From: Gnetum montanum
Taxonomy: Eukaryota > Streptophyta > Gnetopsida > Gnetales > Gnetaceae
DNA length: 64,000 nucleotides
Assembly (NCBI GenBank): GCA_015680685.1
Contig: MNCI01023457.1
Coordinates: forward strand, 1,675,031 to 1,739,030
Direction of reading: 5' to 3'
Made by a program: the position numbers and the translations under genes. Below, one piece after another: positions 48,129 to 57,849 of this stretch; within the stretch, counting starts at the first letter, position 1, and each line of letters starts with the position of its first letter. The notes under the pieces were generated by a model. The model made no database searches and was not told where the DNA came from. It worked only from the letters and a program-made list of their open reading frames with translations.

Positions 48129-49150
48129 CTTGAATTATGATTATCTTGGGTTTTATCTTATGGTTGTATTTTATGCTTGTGTAGTACCCCCCATGAAGTG
48201 TAGACTCCTTACCTAAGCTTCCCTCTAATGTGTCTAGTGTACTCATGAAGTTGTATGAGACCACTATTGATTTAGTGATGTTGTGAACAAAAATTCATGG
48301 GAGCTAGAGAGGTCCAACAAATCCCTATGGGAGGAAGTTGTGACCTTAAGGAAAAAGGCTCAAAGGTAAGAGGATATGATTAGAGATATCTAAGACCATA
48401 AAGCCTTTGTGGAGGCCCAAGTGGCCAACTGAAGGGAATTACGAACTAACGAGATCATGTGGGTCCACTACTCACTTGTTTTTCAAGACAAAGTAGTAGT
48501 CCTATGGGAGATGCTGGAACAATGTATGTAGATGGACCTCATCTCTCAAAATTTTGATGATTGAAAGGATCATTGTGCTTGGATCCTAGAGTGAGGCAAT
48601 ACACAAAAGGTCCACAAGTGACAATATAAGGATGATCATGGGGCCTACATAAAGGGACTTAAAGAGGAGTCAGTTGAATGGTGGAAGAGAGAGCTATTCA
48701 TTCAATGAATCTAGGAAAAGAGTGCTTATCAAATTTTTGAAAGTACTCTCAAGGTGGAGCAATCCCCTACTCTTTATATTACCACTATTGTAACTGAGAC
48801 CCAAATAGTTGCTATTACCGATGAGCCTCCTACTTGGACTCCTATAAATAGGATCAACATTCCTTCTAGTGTTGATCTTGGGGATGTTGACTGGGCCAAC
48901 ATGATAGAGGACCAGATCCTCCATTTTTTGGAGGAAGGCCTTCCCCATCTGCCTTTGGAAGTAATGGAGCTAGAATTTCCATAGGTTTGGCATATTTTAT
49001 GTTTTAGTCTTTGTTTTAAGTCATGATTTTGGCTATGGGTTACTAATTGGCTATATGTTGTTGCATTTTAAGCCTTAGGAGACATTGGTGACCCCAATAG
49101 TGAAGGTGGAAATGACCCACCACTTCCTCCTTCAGATGCCACTCAGTAGC

Positions 49151-49793
49151 CTCCTTCAATTTAGCTTGTTGGCTAGTTGTTTTTGTTTGATGTTGGTGAC
49201 TATGATTAGCCAAGACTATGTTATAGATGGTTGTTATTCTTTAACATTCTTGCAACACATTGTGGCCATAGCTATGTATGTTATGGAAATTTTAACTTTA
49301 AATTTAAATTTTGGTTTCATTTTTTGCTATATGCATCTATAGTAGTAGTGAACATTGAAAATGACTATGTTAATGTTTTTGGTTATAACATTCAATCAAT
49401 GCTTAAAAAAAGAGATATCATAATAAAAGGAATGTTGCTAGTTTTAGGACATCACAAGCACAATTTGTATTGTCTTTCTAGTTTAACACCATGGTAGGTC
49501 ATATCACTAGTTTAGAGTCTTAGTGGATTATAACATTAGTTTAATGTCTTAGCAGATGTAGTGCCAATTTAACATCTTAGTAGATGATGTCTAGAAGAGA
49601 TGCTCTTTTAATGTTTAAAACATAAAGAGAGGTTGTAGAAAATAGGTAAAAATGCAAATGAACTTTGGCTATATGCATAGGCTATGTGCATAAAAAACAA
49701 AAAATGTATAATAACCTTTAAATAAAAAGTAAGGCTATATGGCTATTAGTGCATTTAGTCATAAGGGTATGGGATGCTTAAGGTGAACCTTAC
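49151..49793. other. 5' end of the giant intron, copy 2
   Basis: No gene. Three degenerate ~36-bp units lie at 49485-49575 (CTAGTTTAGAGTCTTAGTGG and others). A TAGCCATATAGCCTTAC-type stretch (minus strand, near 49740) matches the left end of copy 1 at 6970-6990. The GTAAGG donor is at 49793-49788, minus strand. Confidence 0.5.
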
Positions 49794-50640
49794 TTTTGTA
49801 GATTCTTCCTAATCTTTGCAAGATTAGAAAGTGATTAAGGCTTATTTTGCACAAGCTTGTATTTTCCATTCCCTTTTCTTACAATGTTAAAAGGGAGTTC
49901 ATCCCATAATGTATCCCATTGCTTATCATTATCATTGTGGACTATCTTGGATTTTTTCTTTTCATGCCTCGGAGCTTGTTCTTGAAGCTCCATTTTGAAC
50001 CCCTATTCTATGTCCATGTTTTTGATAGCTAGGGGAGCCACATTATCACCATGAATTATGATTTTACCTCCTTCATAAGAAAGATGAATTTCTTGATGGA
50101 TGGGCAAGGACACAACTCATAACTGAGCCAACCAAGGTCTTCCCAGGGTCAAGTTGAATCCTTTTGTCTCTTCCAACACTATAAAGTTGGTGGTTGTAGG
50201 AACTTATTCTTTGGCTACAAAATCCAAGGAGATAGACCCCTTGATGACCACTCTTGATCCATTGAAGGACTTAAGAGTTGTAGTGGTTATAGGTTATACT
50301 TACTTGATTAATCCCAAGCATTCAATGATGGTACATGGGATGACATTGGTTGTAGCTCCATCATCAACATGCATCTAATGTATTTTAAATTGTCCCATGC
50401 ATATGGTTATGAATAAAGGGACTATAGTCACTTCACCATTCTGGGGATTAACCTTAATTTTTCTATCATGAAATGTTAAGGATGTTGACATCTCTTTTCT
50501 TGGTGAGGGAGGAATCATCACTGCATGGATGACTTTCTCCTTAGTAGGAATGTCCTCAAAAATGGGTATGGAGGTCGACATTCTAACTAGTGCCTCACGA
50601 TGTGTGGAAAAAGTAATTAGGCCATACAAGCTTAGGGTTG
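49794..50640 (-). pseudogene. Aspartic protease of copy 2
   Basis: The active-site region reads MHVDDGATTNVIPCTIIECLG (about 50374-50312), with DDG in place of D-S/T-G as in many Tat elements. SFNGSRVVIKGSISLDFVAKE and FNLTLGRPWLAQL follow, the latter being the ILGRPW-type motif. The N-terminal part (50629-50375) is open and has EALVRMSTSIPIFEDIPTKE. The frame ends in the GTAAGG donor. It would cleave the Gag-Pol polyprotein. Only a few stops are present. Confidence 0.85.
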
Positions 50641-51289
50641 TGTTTTTCTACTTGAGGGAATGCCTGACTTGGTCCATTGCATTGAGGAAGATTTTATCAT
50701 TGGCCATGGGCTCCACTTCCTCATGCATCCCCAAATATAGACTTTAGCTTTTGGCTTTGGTTGTTGTGGCTCTTCCTTCTTGTTTTGGTTGTAGGCTTTG
50801 GTGTCCTCTCATGGCTTGTTGGTTGAAGAGGTTGGGGTAGAGGAGGTCATGGGTAAAGCCAAACTAGGAGTGGGCTTGGGTGGACCCACTTCCTTTCATG
50901 CCTCCATATGCTTCTCTTCCTTGTTGTCAAGCTTTAGCTTATGCTTCTTCCCTTGTTTGGCTATATTTCGTTGATGGTCAGGAGTTGACTATAAGGAAGA
51001 GGTAGTAGCATTGGCCACCATAGGTAGTCATTGTGTAGTTGTTTAGGCTACAACTGTTTGGGTTGTATTGGGTTGGAATACCTTGATGACAAAAGGTTTT
51101 CTTGAAGGCATTTGTGATGGTACTCTTACAATGAAGAGAAATCTTGAGCTATAGGAAGTTGAAAAAGCTCTTTCATTGTAGAGGGGTACTTGAATCACAA
51201 ATGTTTCTCTTCTAGATCTTTGATTGCCATTGATGTTGAATGTTGAAATAACATAGGGGCTATCATTAGCATTCAATGGATCTTTGTAG
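50641..51289 (-). pseudogene. Gag-protease linker, copy 2
   Basis: A decayed continuous frame links Gag to protease. It has an open piece at 51276-51043 (MNANDSPYVISTFNINGNQ) and Pro/Thr/Lys-rich stretches near 50900. No catalytic motif was seen. Confidence 0.55.
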
Positions 51290-53160
51290 ATTTACATCAG
51301 CTATTTTTGTGGTTGAACTACTTTAGAAGCTTCTAAGACTAATTCCCCCCTATCTATCAAGTTTGTATCATGACCAAGTAGTTGATGATAATGGTAGAAG
51401 TTGTCTAGCTTGAAATATTTAGGCAACTAGGTATCATCTTTTGTTTTTCGAGTAGGATCTTTTTCTATTTTGCATAGTCACTCATGTTTTTTTCAAGTGG
51501 CTTTGGTCATTTGTTTGTGTTGCATGCATCCACTTCTTAATAGTTAGTCTAGCAAGTTGAATGGTTTTAATAGAAACATAGTATATTTAGTCCTATCGTT
51601 CCTTAAAAAGTTAGGTCTATTTTTTGTTGGTGCAGTTATATTAGAAGTTAATGATTGGTTATTGTTGTCATTGGTGGGGGCCTTGGCTAGATTCACCTTT
51701 GGCCCTTGGTTTGTGATATTAGTTTCCTTAGTTACAGTTGCTATGATAGTGTTGTTTTGTTTACTGTTTTCTTTGTTTCTTCGAGTATGTTGGTTTGTAT
51801 ATGCTATATAGGCTAGATCATGATTGGCTTCTATGGCATCCTCTATATTTTTAGTTTGAGAGAATTCTTGGCTAAGAGACTATGGATCAAGGCAGTAGAG
51901 TTTGGACTTGATGAAGTCATTAACTACTCCCTTGGATATGGCTAACAAATGGGCTTTGGCTATGGGCTCTAGTATTTCATTTAGTAGTTCATTCCACCAC
52001 TGAATGAATTTTTGTATGGGTTCTAATGGCACTTGCTTGATCTTCATGAGTCGGTCAAGCATTGTGTTAGGCTTCAAGTTATACTTGAAGTAGTTGAAAA
52101 ATCAAGCTACCATGTTCTCCAAAGAGGATATGGACCCTCAAGGTATTGCATGATACTAATCAAGTTATTTCCTAGTTAAAGACATAGGAAAAATCCTCAT
52201 GATGGTATGAGGCCATGGCTGCAAGAGTAAACATTCTAAAAAAAAGGTAATAACATGATCATTAGGGTCACCTTTCCCATTATATTTGCAAAATTGAAGA
52301 ATCGGAACACTAGGATAAAGTGTCAAGTGTGAAACTATAGGACTTATGGAATCATCCTAGTAGATGTCCATAATCTTGATGGTTTATGTGGTAGAGGCTT
52401 TGAGCCTCTTCAACTCTTCCATTAGGTCTTGGATCATTTGGAAGGCTTGATCCAACCCTTGTGGTGTCACCATAGTTTGCAAGGTTTGTACATAAGGTTG
52501 TGGCATTTTTTGTGACACTTGTTCCTTGTTATGGGTTGCATGATAGAAGAAAAAGGTTGCATTATGGTTATGGCTTGTGGGCCAAAAAAAGAAAAATATC
52601 TTTATGTTGATACTTAAGGCACAAATGGGACAAATGGGGTGTGTGGCCCTTGTGTTGCTTTGGATTCCATGGTGAATCCCACGTGAGTAGTTAATGGATT
52701 TGTGATGGTAAAAACCACCATTAATAGTTGTATATATAGATATTATGTTGTAAATGGAATTCATGTGTCATAGTTGGTTGTATGTGGTGTTGGCTAAGAG
52801 TGATGTATGGCTACAACTGGTGTGGGATCAAAAGGTGCAAAAGATGGTGGCACCATGCCCATGGAAAAAAAAGCACGAGAGGAAGGTGCTATGACCTTTG
52901 GAGATGTTTGTTGGAATAATCCTCCTAAGATGTTTTCAGGCTGAAATTTTGCCTTAAATTCATCCTTCTCTTCCTATTGTTTCCAAAAAGTAGGCTTTTC
53001 ATCTTCCTCTTCCATGATAATAAATTGGGCTTGGATGCTAAAATAGATGTCATTAAAAGGAATTTCTTCATATGAGGAAGGGATGTACTCTTTCCCATCC
53101 TTATGTATGAGCTCAAACTCCCTTTTAGCCTTGGCTTCAATTCATGAAATTAGCATTTCT
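51290..53160 (-). pseudogene. Gag of copy 2 (Tat/Ogre type)
   Basis: The N-terminal part is readable from about 53160 (KREFELIHKDGKEYIPSSYEE). Further on come QAFQMIQDLMEELKRLKAS and the Gag entry motif FCKYNGKGDPNDHVITFF (near 52290). Then MLDRLMKIKQVPLEPIQKFI, WWNELLNEILEPIAKAHLL and a zinc-finger-like FYHYHQLLGHDTN. These fit Tat-lineage Gag (KYDG-DP-HL, F-H-x3-GH-T). Several TAG stops. The true N-terminus is not certain. Confidence 0.78.
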
Positions 53161-54537
53161 ACCTATATTTTGGCACAAATGAAGTTATAACAATCTTCAT
53201 TTATGGTAACAAAATTAGGACTCTCCCCTTTGATCCTTAAAGATCACCTACACTCAATGATGGTAGGATCTTTGGGATCATACACCCTCATGGCTTGTTG
53301 GTTATAATCTTTGCCAGTGAGGATGAAGGGAAATTTGGTAGATTCTTGGAAATACATGGCTATAGTGTTGAGAATGGCATAAAAATAGGCTATAAGTGCT
53401 AAAATAGAAGTAAATTCCAATGAATGGAATTCAAAAAGTCTTAAAGAAAATGAAAATGGAAAAAAATGATGTACTTACTATAGTTATTAAGTGAGGGACA
53501 AGGGGGCTTTACCCCTTTACTTGAAATGAAAGGGTTTCAAATATCACCCAAGATGGTCTTCCAATTGCCTCTACACTAGGTATGGAACTAGGGTAAAGGA
53601 GGGTGAGATAATGGAAATATCATACCTTCTTATTTCATCGTTGGAGAGAGGGGAAAAGTTTGAAGACCATAGATGAAAACGTGATAGTTTCCAAAGATGG
53701 TTTTAGTAGGATGACAACTTTTACCACAAAGGAGGGAAAAGTATGCTTGGCTAGTATGGAATCCAATGTTAGTTTAGTGGCAAAAAATGTGGTAAAAAAA
53801 TAAAATTTCTATTAAGGCTTCCATGCTAGTTTTGCTCCATGATTTCACAACAGATGTTGTAAAATTTCATAGCCTAAACCACTTGTAGTTTCCACACTAA
53901 GGTTTCTACCACAAGTGAACTAATGGTAGCATTGTATTCCTTAGGATTTTTGGCTTCAAAATATTAGAAAATGGATTTTAGTTGCACTAAAAGTACATCT
54001 GGTCATTAAATTGGTTTCAAATCTCACCAACATTGACATCCCAACTACTTCCATGTTGGGTATGGCAAAGAGGGAAAAGAAGGAGGTGAGATGATGGGAA
54101 TCTTACACCTCCTACCTCAATGTTGATGGGGGAAAGGCTGAGAACCTAAGTGAAAAGTTGGTGTTTTTCCACTAAAACTAATTTTATCTAGTTGCCAATT
54201 TTCTTAGCTTGGAAAAGTAGGGGGGGAAGCCAACTCAAAGATTAGGTGAACCACCCACTTTAGAAAATAGAGAATAAAATATTGGTAATACAAAGAAAAA
54301 CATAATGGGGGGAAGAGATATCAATTCTAGCTTTGGGTTGTAAAATTCATAGCAAGTTCTATAACAAGCCAAAACCCAACCACGTACAACTTCCACACTA
54401 CAATTTTAATCACATGGGGGAAGGATTAGCATTTATTTTTTAAAGGTTTTTGCTACAAAAAATAAAGGAGAAGTTTTCAAATGAACAAAAAAAATAGATT
54501 TAGTTTGAAAATTTAGGCGAAGGCCTTCCTTCTAGCA
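53161..54537. other. 5' leader of copy 2 with array-like motifs
   Basis: No gene. Motifs of array 2 type recur: TTCCATGCTAG near 53818, TTTCCACACTAAGG near 53890, CTTCCATGTTGGG near 54048 and CTTCCACACTAC near 54389. It lies between Gag and the 5' LTR remnant. Confidence 0.5.
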
Positions 54538-54598
54538 TCGAGAAAAACTATTATAATCAAAAACCTTGATTGTTGAAAAAATCAAGGATCCTCGATGC
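54538..54598. repeat. Nested hairpin
   Basis: Outer arms GCATCGAG and CTCGATGC enclose inner arms CCTTGATT and AATCAAGG, with an 8-base inner loop. It lies near the predicted U5/leader junction of copy 2, where primer binding and packaging signals are expected. Confidence 0.6.
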
Positions 54599-54599
54599 A

Positions 54600-54890
54600 A
54601 TAATTCTTCAACCTCAAATCCTAGGGCCTCCAAGAGAGAAATGGGATTCAAGATGCCTTGGCTTATCCGATAGATCAACCAGGGACTTATGAGATGCAAA
54701 ATGTATGAATAAAAATAGATCTAAATAATGCATAGAAAATAAACTTATTTTTGAACACAAAACTCAAAACTCAAAACTTTCTTGAGAAAGAATAAAAGGT
54801 TAGAGAAATGTGTACAAATGATACTTGGATGAGCAATAAAGAGGGGTTTACTTGTGTAGGAGTTCAAACCATGAAAGAAAGAAGACTAAT
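54600..54890 (-). repeat. 5' LTR remnant of copy 2 (U5)
   Basis: The block at 54600-54680 aligns with U5 of copy 1's 3' LTR (GGAGGCCCTA versus AGAGGCCCTT). The block 54782-54870 aligns with 28233-28320 in this copy's 3' LTR. Similarity stops near 54890, so R-U3 is missing. Confidence 0.62.
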
Positions 54891-55082
54891 AGTTTGTTTC
54901 TTAGGCTTTTGAAAAATCAATGGAAGATCATATAAGTCAAAAAAAACATGGAGCTTTAGCATATTTTTTAGATTGAACATCAAAATCTAGAGCCCACTTA
55001 CTAATGATCAAGATTGCATGCATATAGATAAAAGATCCTATATCTAGGGCATGTTGCACCATTGAAGAATTACCTAACTCAA

Positions 55083-55129
<47 letters not shown>

Positions 55130-56339
55130 CTTGGCATAAAATATTTGAAAGTCATATTTTTTCATCACATCATTTAATTGCAAAATGAAACTTTGATTAC
55201 AAGGTAGGTAACCAAAAATTGGAATGAACAAATACTATGATGAAATATTAGCAACCAATGACTCATATACATCATTAAGAAGAAACACATTAGTTGTTTT
55301 AATTGCATAAATATCACTAGAAGAAAGTATTGCAATTTTTTTCTTACTAGTTTATAATCTACATTCCAAGAATGAACAAGAATTTTTGCATTAATAAAAG
55401 AACTAGAAATTTCAACATTAATTTAAAGAAGTTAGGAGTGATATAGAATCCCCCATAGAGAAATTATAAAGAAATTATATTTTTTGGAGAAACATAAAGT
55501 CTATTGAGAAACATAGATTCACTAAAGAAATATCAAATCTAAATAGGAAACAATGTAACTATAGGTATAACCCAAAATATATAACCAACATTATACCTAA
55601 GAAAAATGATAGATGAATATACAATTCTCTAATGCAATACAAAACAACTGTAGAATATCTAGGATAAGATCCTTTTGTTTATATGAGGTAACTTAAAGGG
55701 AAGAAATAATTTTATTTGATCAATATCAAAATAGGCATGGATAAAAACCCAACTTATTTATTAATCTCTACCTCCCATTATATGAGGTCTCAGTTTAGGT
55801 GGACAAAATTAGGCTCTCCCTACTTTAGAATTAAAATAAGCAAAGGACTTAAGATTACATGATAGGAAAGAATCTATAATGTGTGCAATCAAATGATAGT
55901 TGATGATGAATATCATGCCCTTTTTAAAATAATGTAAATGGAAACACAGTAACTTTATTAGTGAATTTTAACATCTTTTTAAATGGCTACTCTTGTGCAT
56001 AAAACCAAGCCTTAGAAATGTGAAAGAAGGCATCATAACATTAGAACATGAGTTGTAACTCATGGGCTATGTACATGATATTATTATGCGATACAGTGCA
56101 TTGTGAATTTGAGCAGCAAAATTCACATAATATTCTTGATGGTGCACATGTTGTATCTTGTGTGAAATCATTACCACCACACGTGCCATGTATGACTGTT
56201 GGACCTATGGGACCATTGTAATATGAACCTTTTATGCCATAACTATGAGCCTACCACGCTGTAATTGCACCGTCGACATCTAGAAATATGTGCCAACGGT
56301 CCAATTAGGTGAAGTGCATTGATGTTGCAAAACCACCCA
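54891..56339. other. AT-rich DNA, no gene seen
   Basis: It holds a (GA)n microsatellite at 55086-55125. I could not identify coding motifs on either strand. Confidence 0.45.
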
Positions 56340-56830
56340 CATGCCTTATTTTGATTTGTAGCATAGCATGCTTGGCATATCGTAGCACCTTGTCGTGCAT
56401 TTTGCTACATGTTTTTCGCATGCTTGTTACGCTATGCTACACTACATAGCGTAGTGTAGTGTAGCGACTGGCCTTAGTTACAAAAGCTTTGCTGACTTGT
56501 AAACTTTGGTTCCTACGATGCAAGACTTGCGTACTTTGTTGATTCTATCCTTTGAGCTGCCTTTTGTCTCTTTTGCAAGATTTCTATGCCTCGCTGTGCC
56601 ATGTAGCTCAGTGTAGCGTAGCAGTAGACATGGTCTGCCGATTCCTGATGGAAAGGGACATTGTTGAAGGACTCAAGGTTAGGCGAGGGGAATGGCTGTG
56701 AAAGTTGTTGCCATGCTACACTACGTCATGTGGCGTAGCATAGCATAGAACTTTGTTCTGAAATCATATTCTGAAGCTTGCTATGCTACATAGCGTGGTG
56801 TAGCATAGCATAGTAGACTTCGTGACTTAG
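56340..56830. repeat. Palindrome array of the GCTACACTAC...GTAGTGTAGC type
   Basis: Four to six copies of a palindromic motif occur. The best is GCTACACTAC-ATAGC-GTAGTGTAG near 56437. Others are near 56600, 56712 (CATGCTACACTACGTCATG) and 56780 (GCTATGCTACATAGCG). The array lies where U3 of element C's 5' LTR is expected, the place where other LTRs of the family have GATATC palindromes. Confidence 0.6.
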
Positions 56831-57080
56831 AAAACTTGTCAAACTATTTTGCGCACCCAGAATGCTACTGCCGCATCATTTTTGAGCAGGCTATCAGCTG
56901 AGCAGACTACTTAGGTGGTCAAGAAGGATGATCCGTAGAGCCCATTTGCACCTAAAGTAGAAATTTTTTTGAATTGGCCGGCCTGAGCTCAAAGAGTTCT
57001 CTTCCTGAAGAACTGCCGTAGCACTGCGCGAATAGCAATGCCTGGTGAAGCGAGAATGACCTCGCAATTTTTTGAGGTGT

Positions 57081-57708
57081 TTCACATAGTGTGGTGATTG
57101 TAATTGTATGACAGCCTTATTCGAGTGTGACGTACTTGGACACACATATGACCGAAAATAAATATTGAGATTACTTCATCATTGCAGCATTCACTTAGCT
57201 TAATTATTTAATTAATTGTTATTTACTGCTTTCATAGTTAATCTCTTCTCACCCTTAAACTCCTATTAAATGTGGAATGAGTACGACTTGATTATGAGCA
57301 TTTAAGTGTGACTACTTGGTAACTGAGTAGCGTACCTAGGATCTGCACTTGGTAATCCCTGTGGTAGTCATGCACGAAGTCCAAGATGTGTACAGATAAT
57401 CAAGGAACGGATGCTCATCGCACTTAGGCTAGCTAGATTCTCTCTCACCCTTCCTCTCTTAGCTTAGTGAATATTATTTTCCAATGCCTTCATGAGTAGC
57501 ATTAGGTTAGAAACCATATCATACACCTCACTCTGGACTAAACCATACGCGACAAAGCCAATACTAGTCTAGGCGGGAACATAGTGAATTGAAACCTAAG
57601 GCTAACTATCTAGATGCCACAACTAGTCCATCTATGGAGTTCGAACGGATCGTGCGTGTAACACTCGTATTCGTATGGTTGAGTGTAGGGGTACCTTGCC
57701 TCTCATCA
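57081..57708 (+). repeat. 5' LTR of element C (R-U5)
   Basis: From GTGTGGTGATTGTAATTGTA to TCTCATCA it aligns closely with 62861-63380 plus the missing final 102 bp. It contains an AATAAATATTGAGATTAC poly(A) region. Upstream of about 57081 it does not match the 3' LTR and shows no TATA box, so U3 is replaced or recombinant. Confidence 0.85.
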
Positions 57709-57731
57709 TTGGCACCATTGTCGGGGACGAT
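57709..57731 (+). other. Primer-binding site, tRNA-Asp type (element C)
   Basis: TTGGCACCATTGTCGGGGAC follows the LTR directly. It is the tRNA-Asp complement with three transitions. Confidence 0.87.
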
Positions 57732-57849
57732 GCTAGTTATCTAGATTATTTATATCATACAAGGTCATTGTATAGGAATTAATGGTATATATTTTAAGAA
57801 GAATTAATTATAAAAAGTCACATACAAATTCACACATAGCATCACAATC

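Larger units (their letters stand above)
36813..49150 (+). pseudogene. Antisense 8-exon accessory gene, copy 2 (decayed, split by element B)
   Basis: Exons: 36813-36940, 38796-39239, 39318-39586, 39706-40741, 40840-41034, 41122-41262, 48185-48984 and about 49080-49150. Introns 1-6 have GT...AG ends, and the frame is kept across each of them, even intron 6 with the 6.8-kb element B inside. Protein landmarks are MAPKKRGEKRKN (exon 1), ELVGILCYIYHSKNNNPP and FLAYLLRDFSVM (exon 2), LDEFTKSSQIIATMY (exon 3), FGEVTLAQEWLKGYVP, FGAFSKLLSQ and FKKILMEDVRFDW (exon 4), ATIEVEQRHVEETLLKPH (exon 5), KPWVETLNKVEFLCGM (exon 6) and a coiled coil WELERSNKSLWEEVVTLRKK (exon 7). Stops are mostly TAG, TAA or TGA. 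Homologous throughout to 7702-13102; function unknown. Confidence 0.75.
33131..49793 (-). other. Giant sense-strand intron between protease and RT, copy 2
   Basis: Protease ends in CTACAAAA|GTAAGG (donor at 49793-49788, minus strand). RT begins after AACATGTAG|GATC (acceptor at 33131). The intron is 16.7 kb, or about 9.8 kb without element B. It contains the antisense 8-exon gene, array 2 and flanking ~36-bp repeats. Gag-pro and RT-INT could be joined only by removing it. Ogre elements have an intron at this place, but I know of none this long that holds a gene. Confidence 0.65.
28190..54890 (-). mobile_element. Tat/Ogre-like Ty3/gypsy element, copy 2, with nested element B
   Basis: Reading right to left it has a 5' LTR remnant (54890-54600), leader, gag (53160-51290), protease (50640-49794), a giant intron (49793-33131), RT, RNase H, aRNH, integrase (to 29667) and the 3' LTR (29372-28190). 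Inside the intron on the opposite strand lies the 8-exon gene, with element B inserted in it. It is about 20 kb without B. Both LTRs are truncated, so no target duplication is seen. The order mirrors copy 1. Confidence 0.8.

Noticed and set aside
54891-56030. Possible Ty1/copia polyprotein on the minus strand
   Set aside because: Some hydrophobic and Ser-rich stretches were noted, but no copia RT, integrase or Gag motif could be identified.
56340-56830. Palindromic repeats resembling a CRISPR array
   Set aside because: Repeats vary in sequence and spacing, have no uniform spacers and no cas genes, and the context is a plant LTR.
56894-57145. Minus-strand frame MCPSTSHSNK, also at 6667-6885
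   Set aside because: Both are frames across homologous LTR sequence opposite to transcription. Similarity is explained by the LTR.
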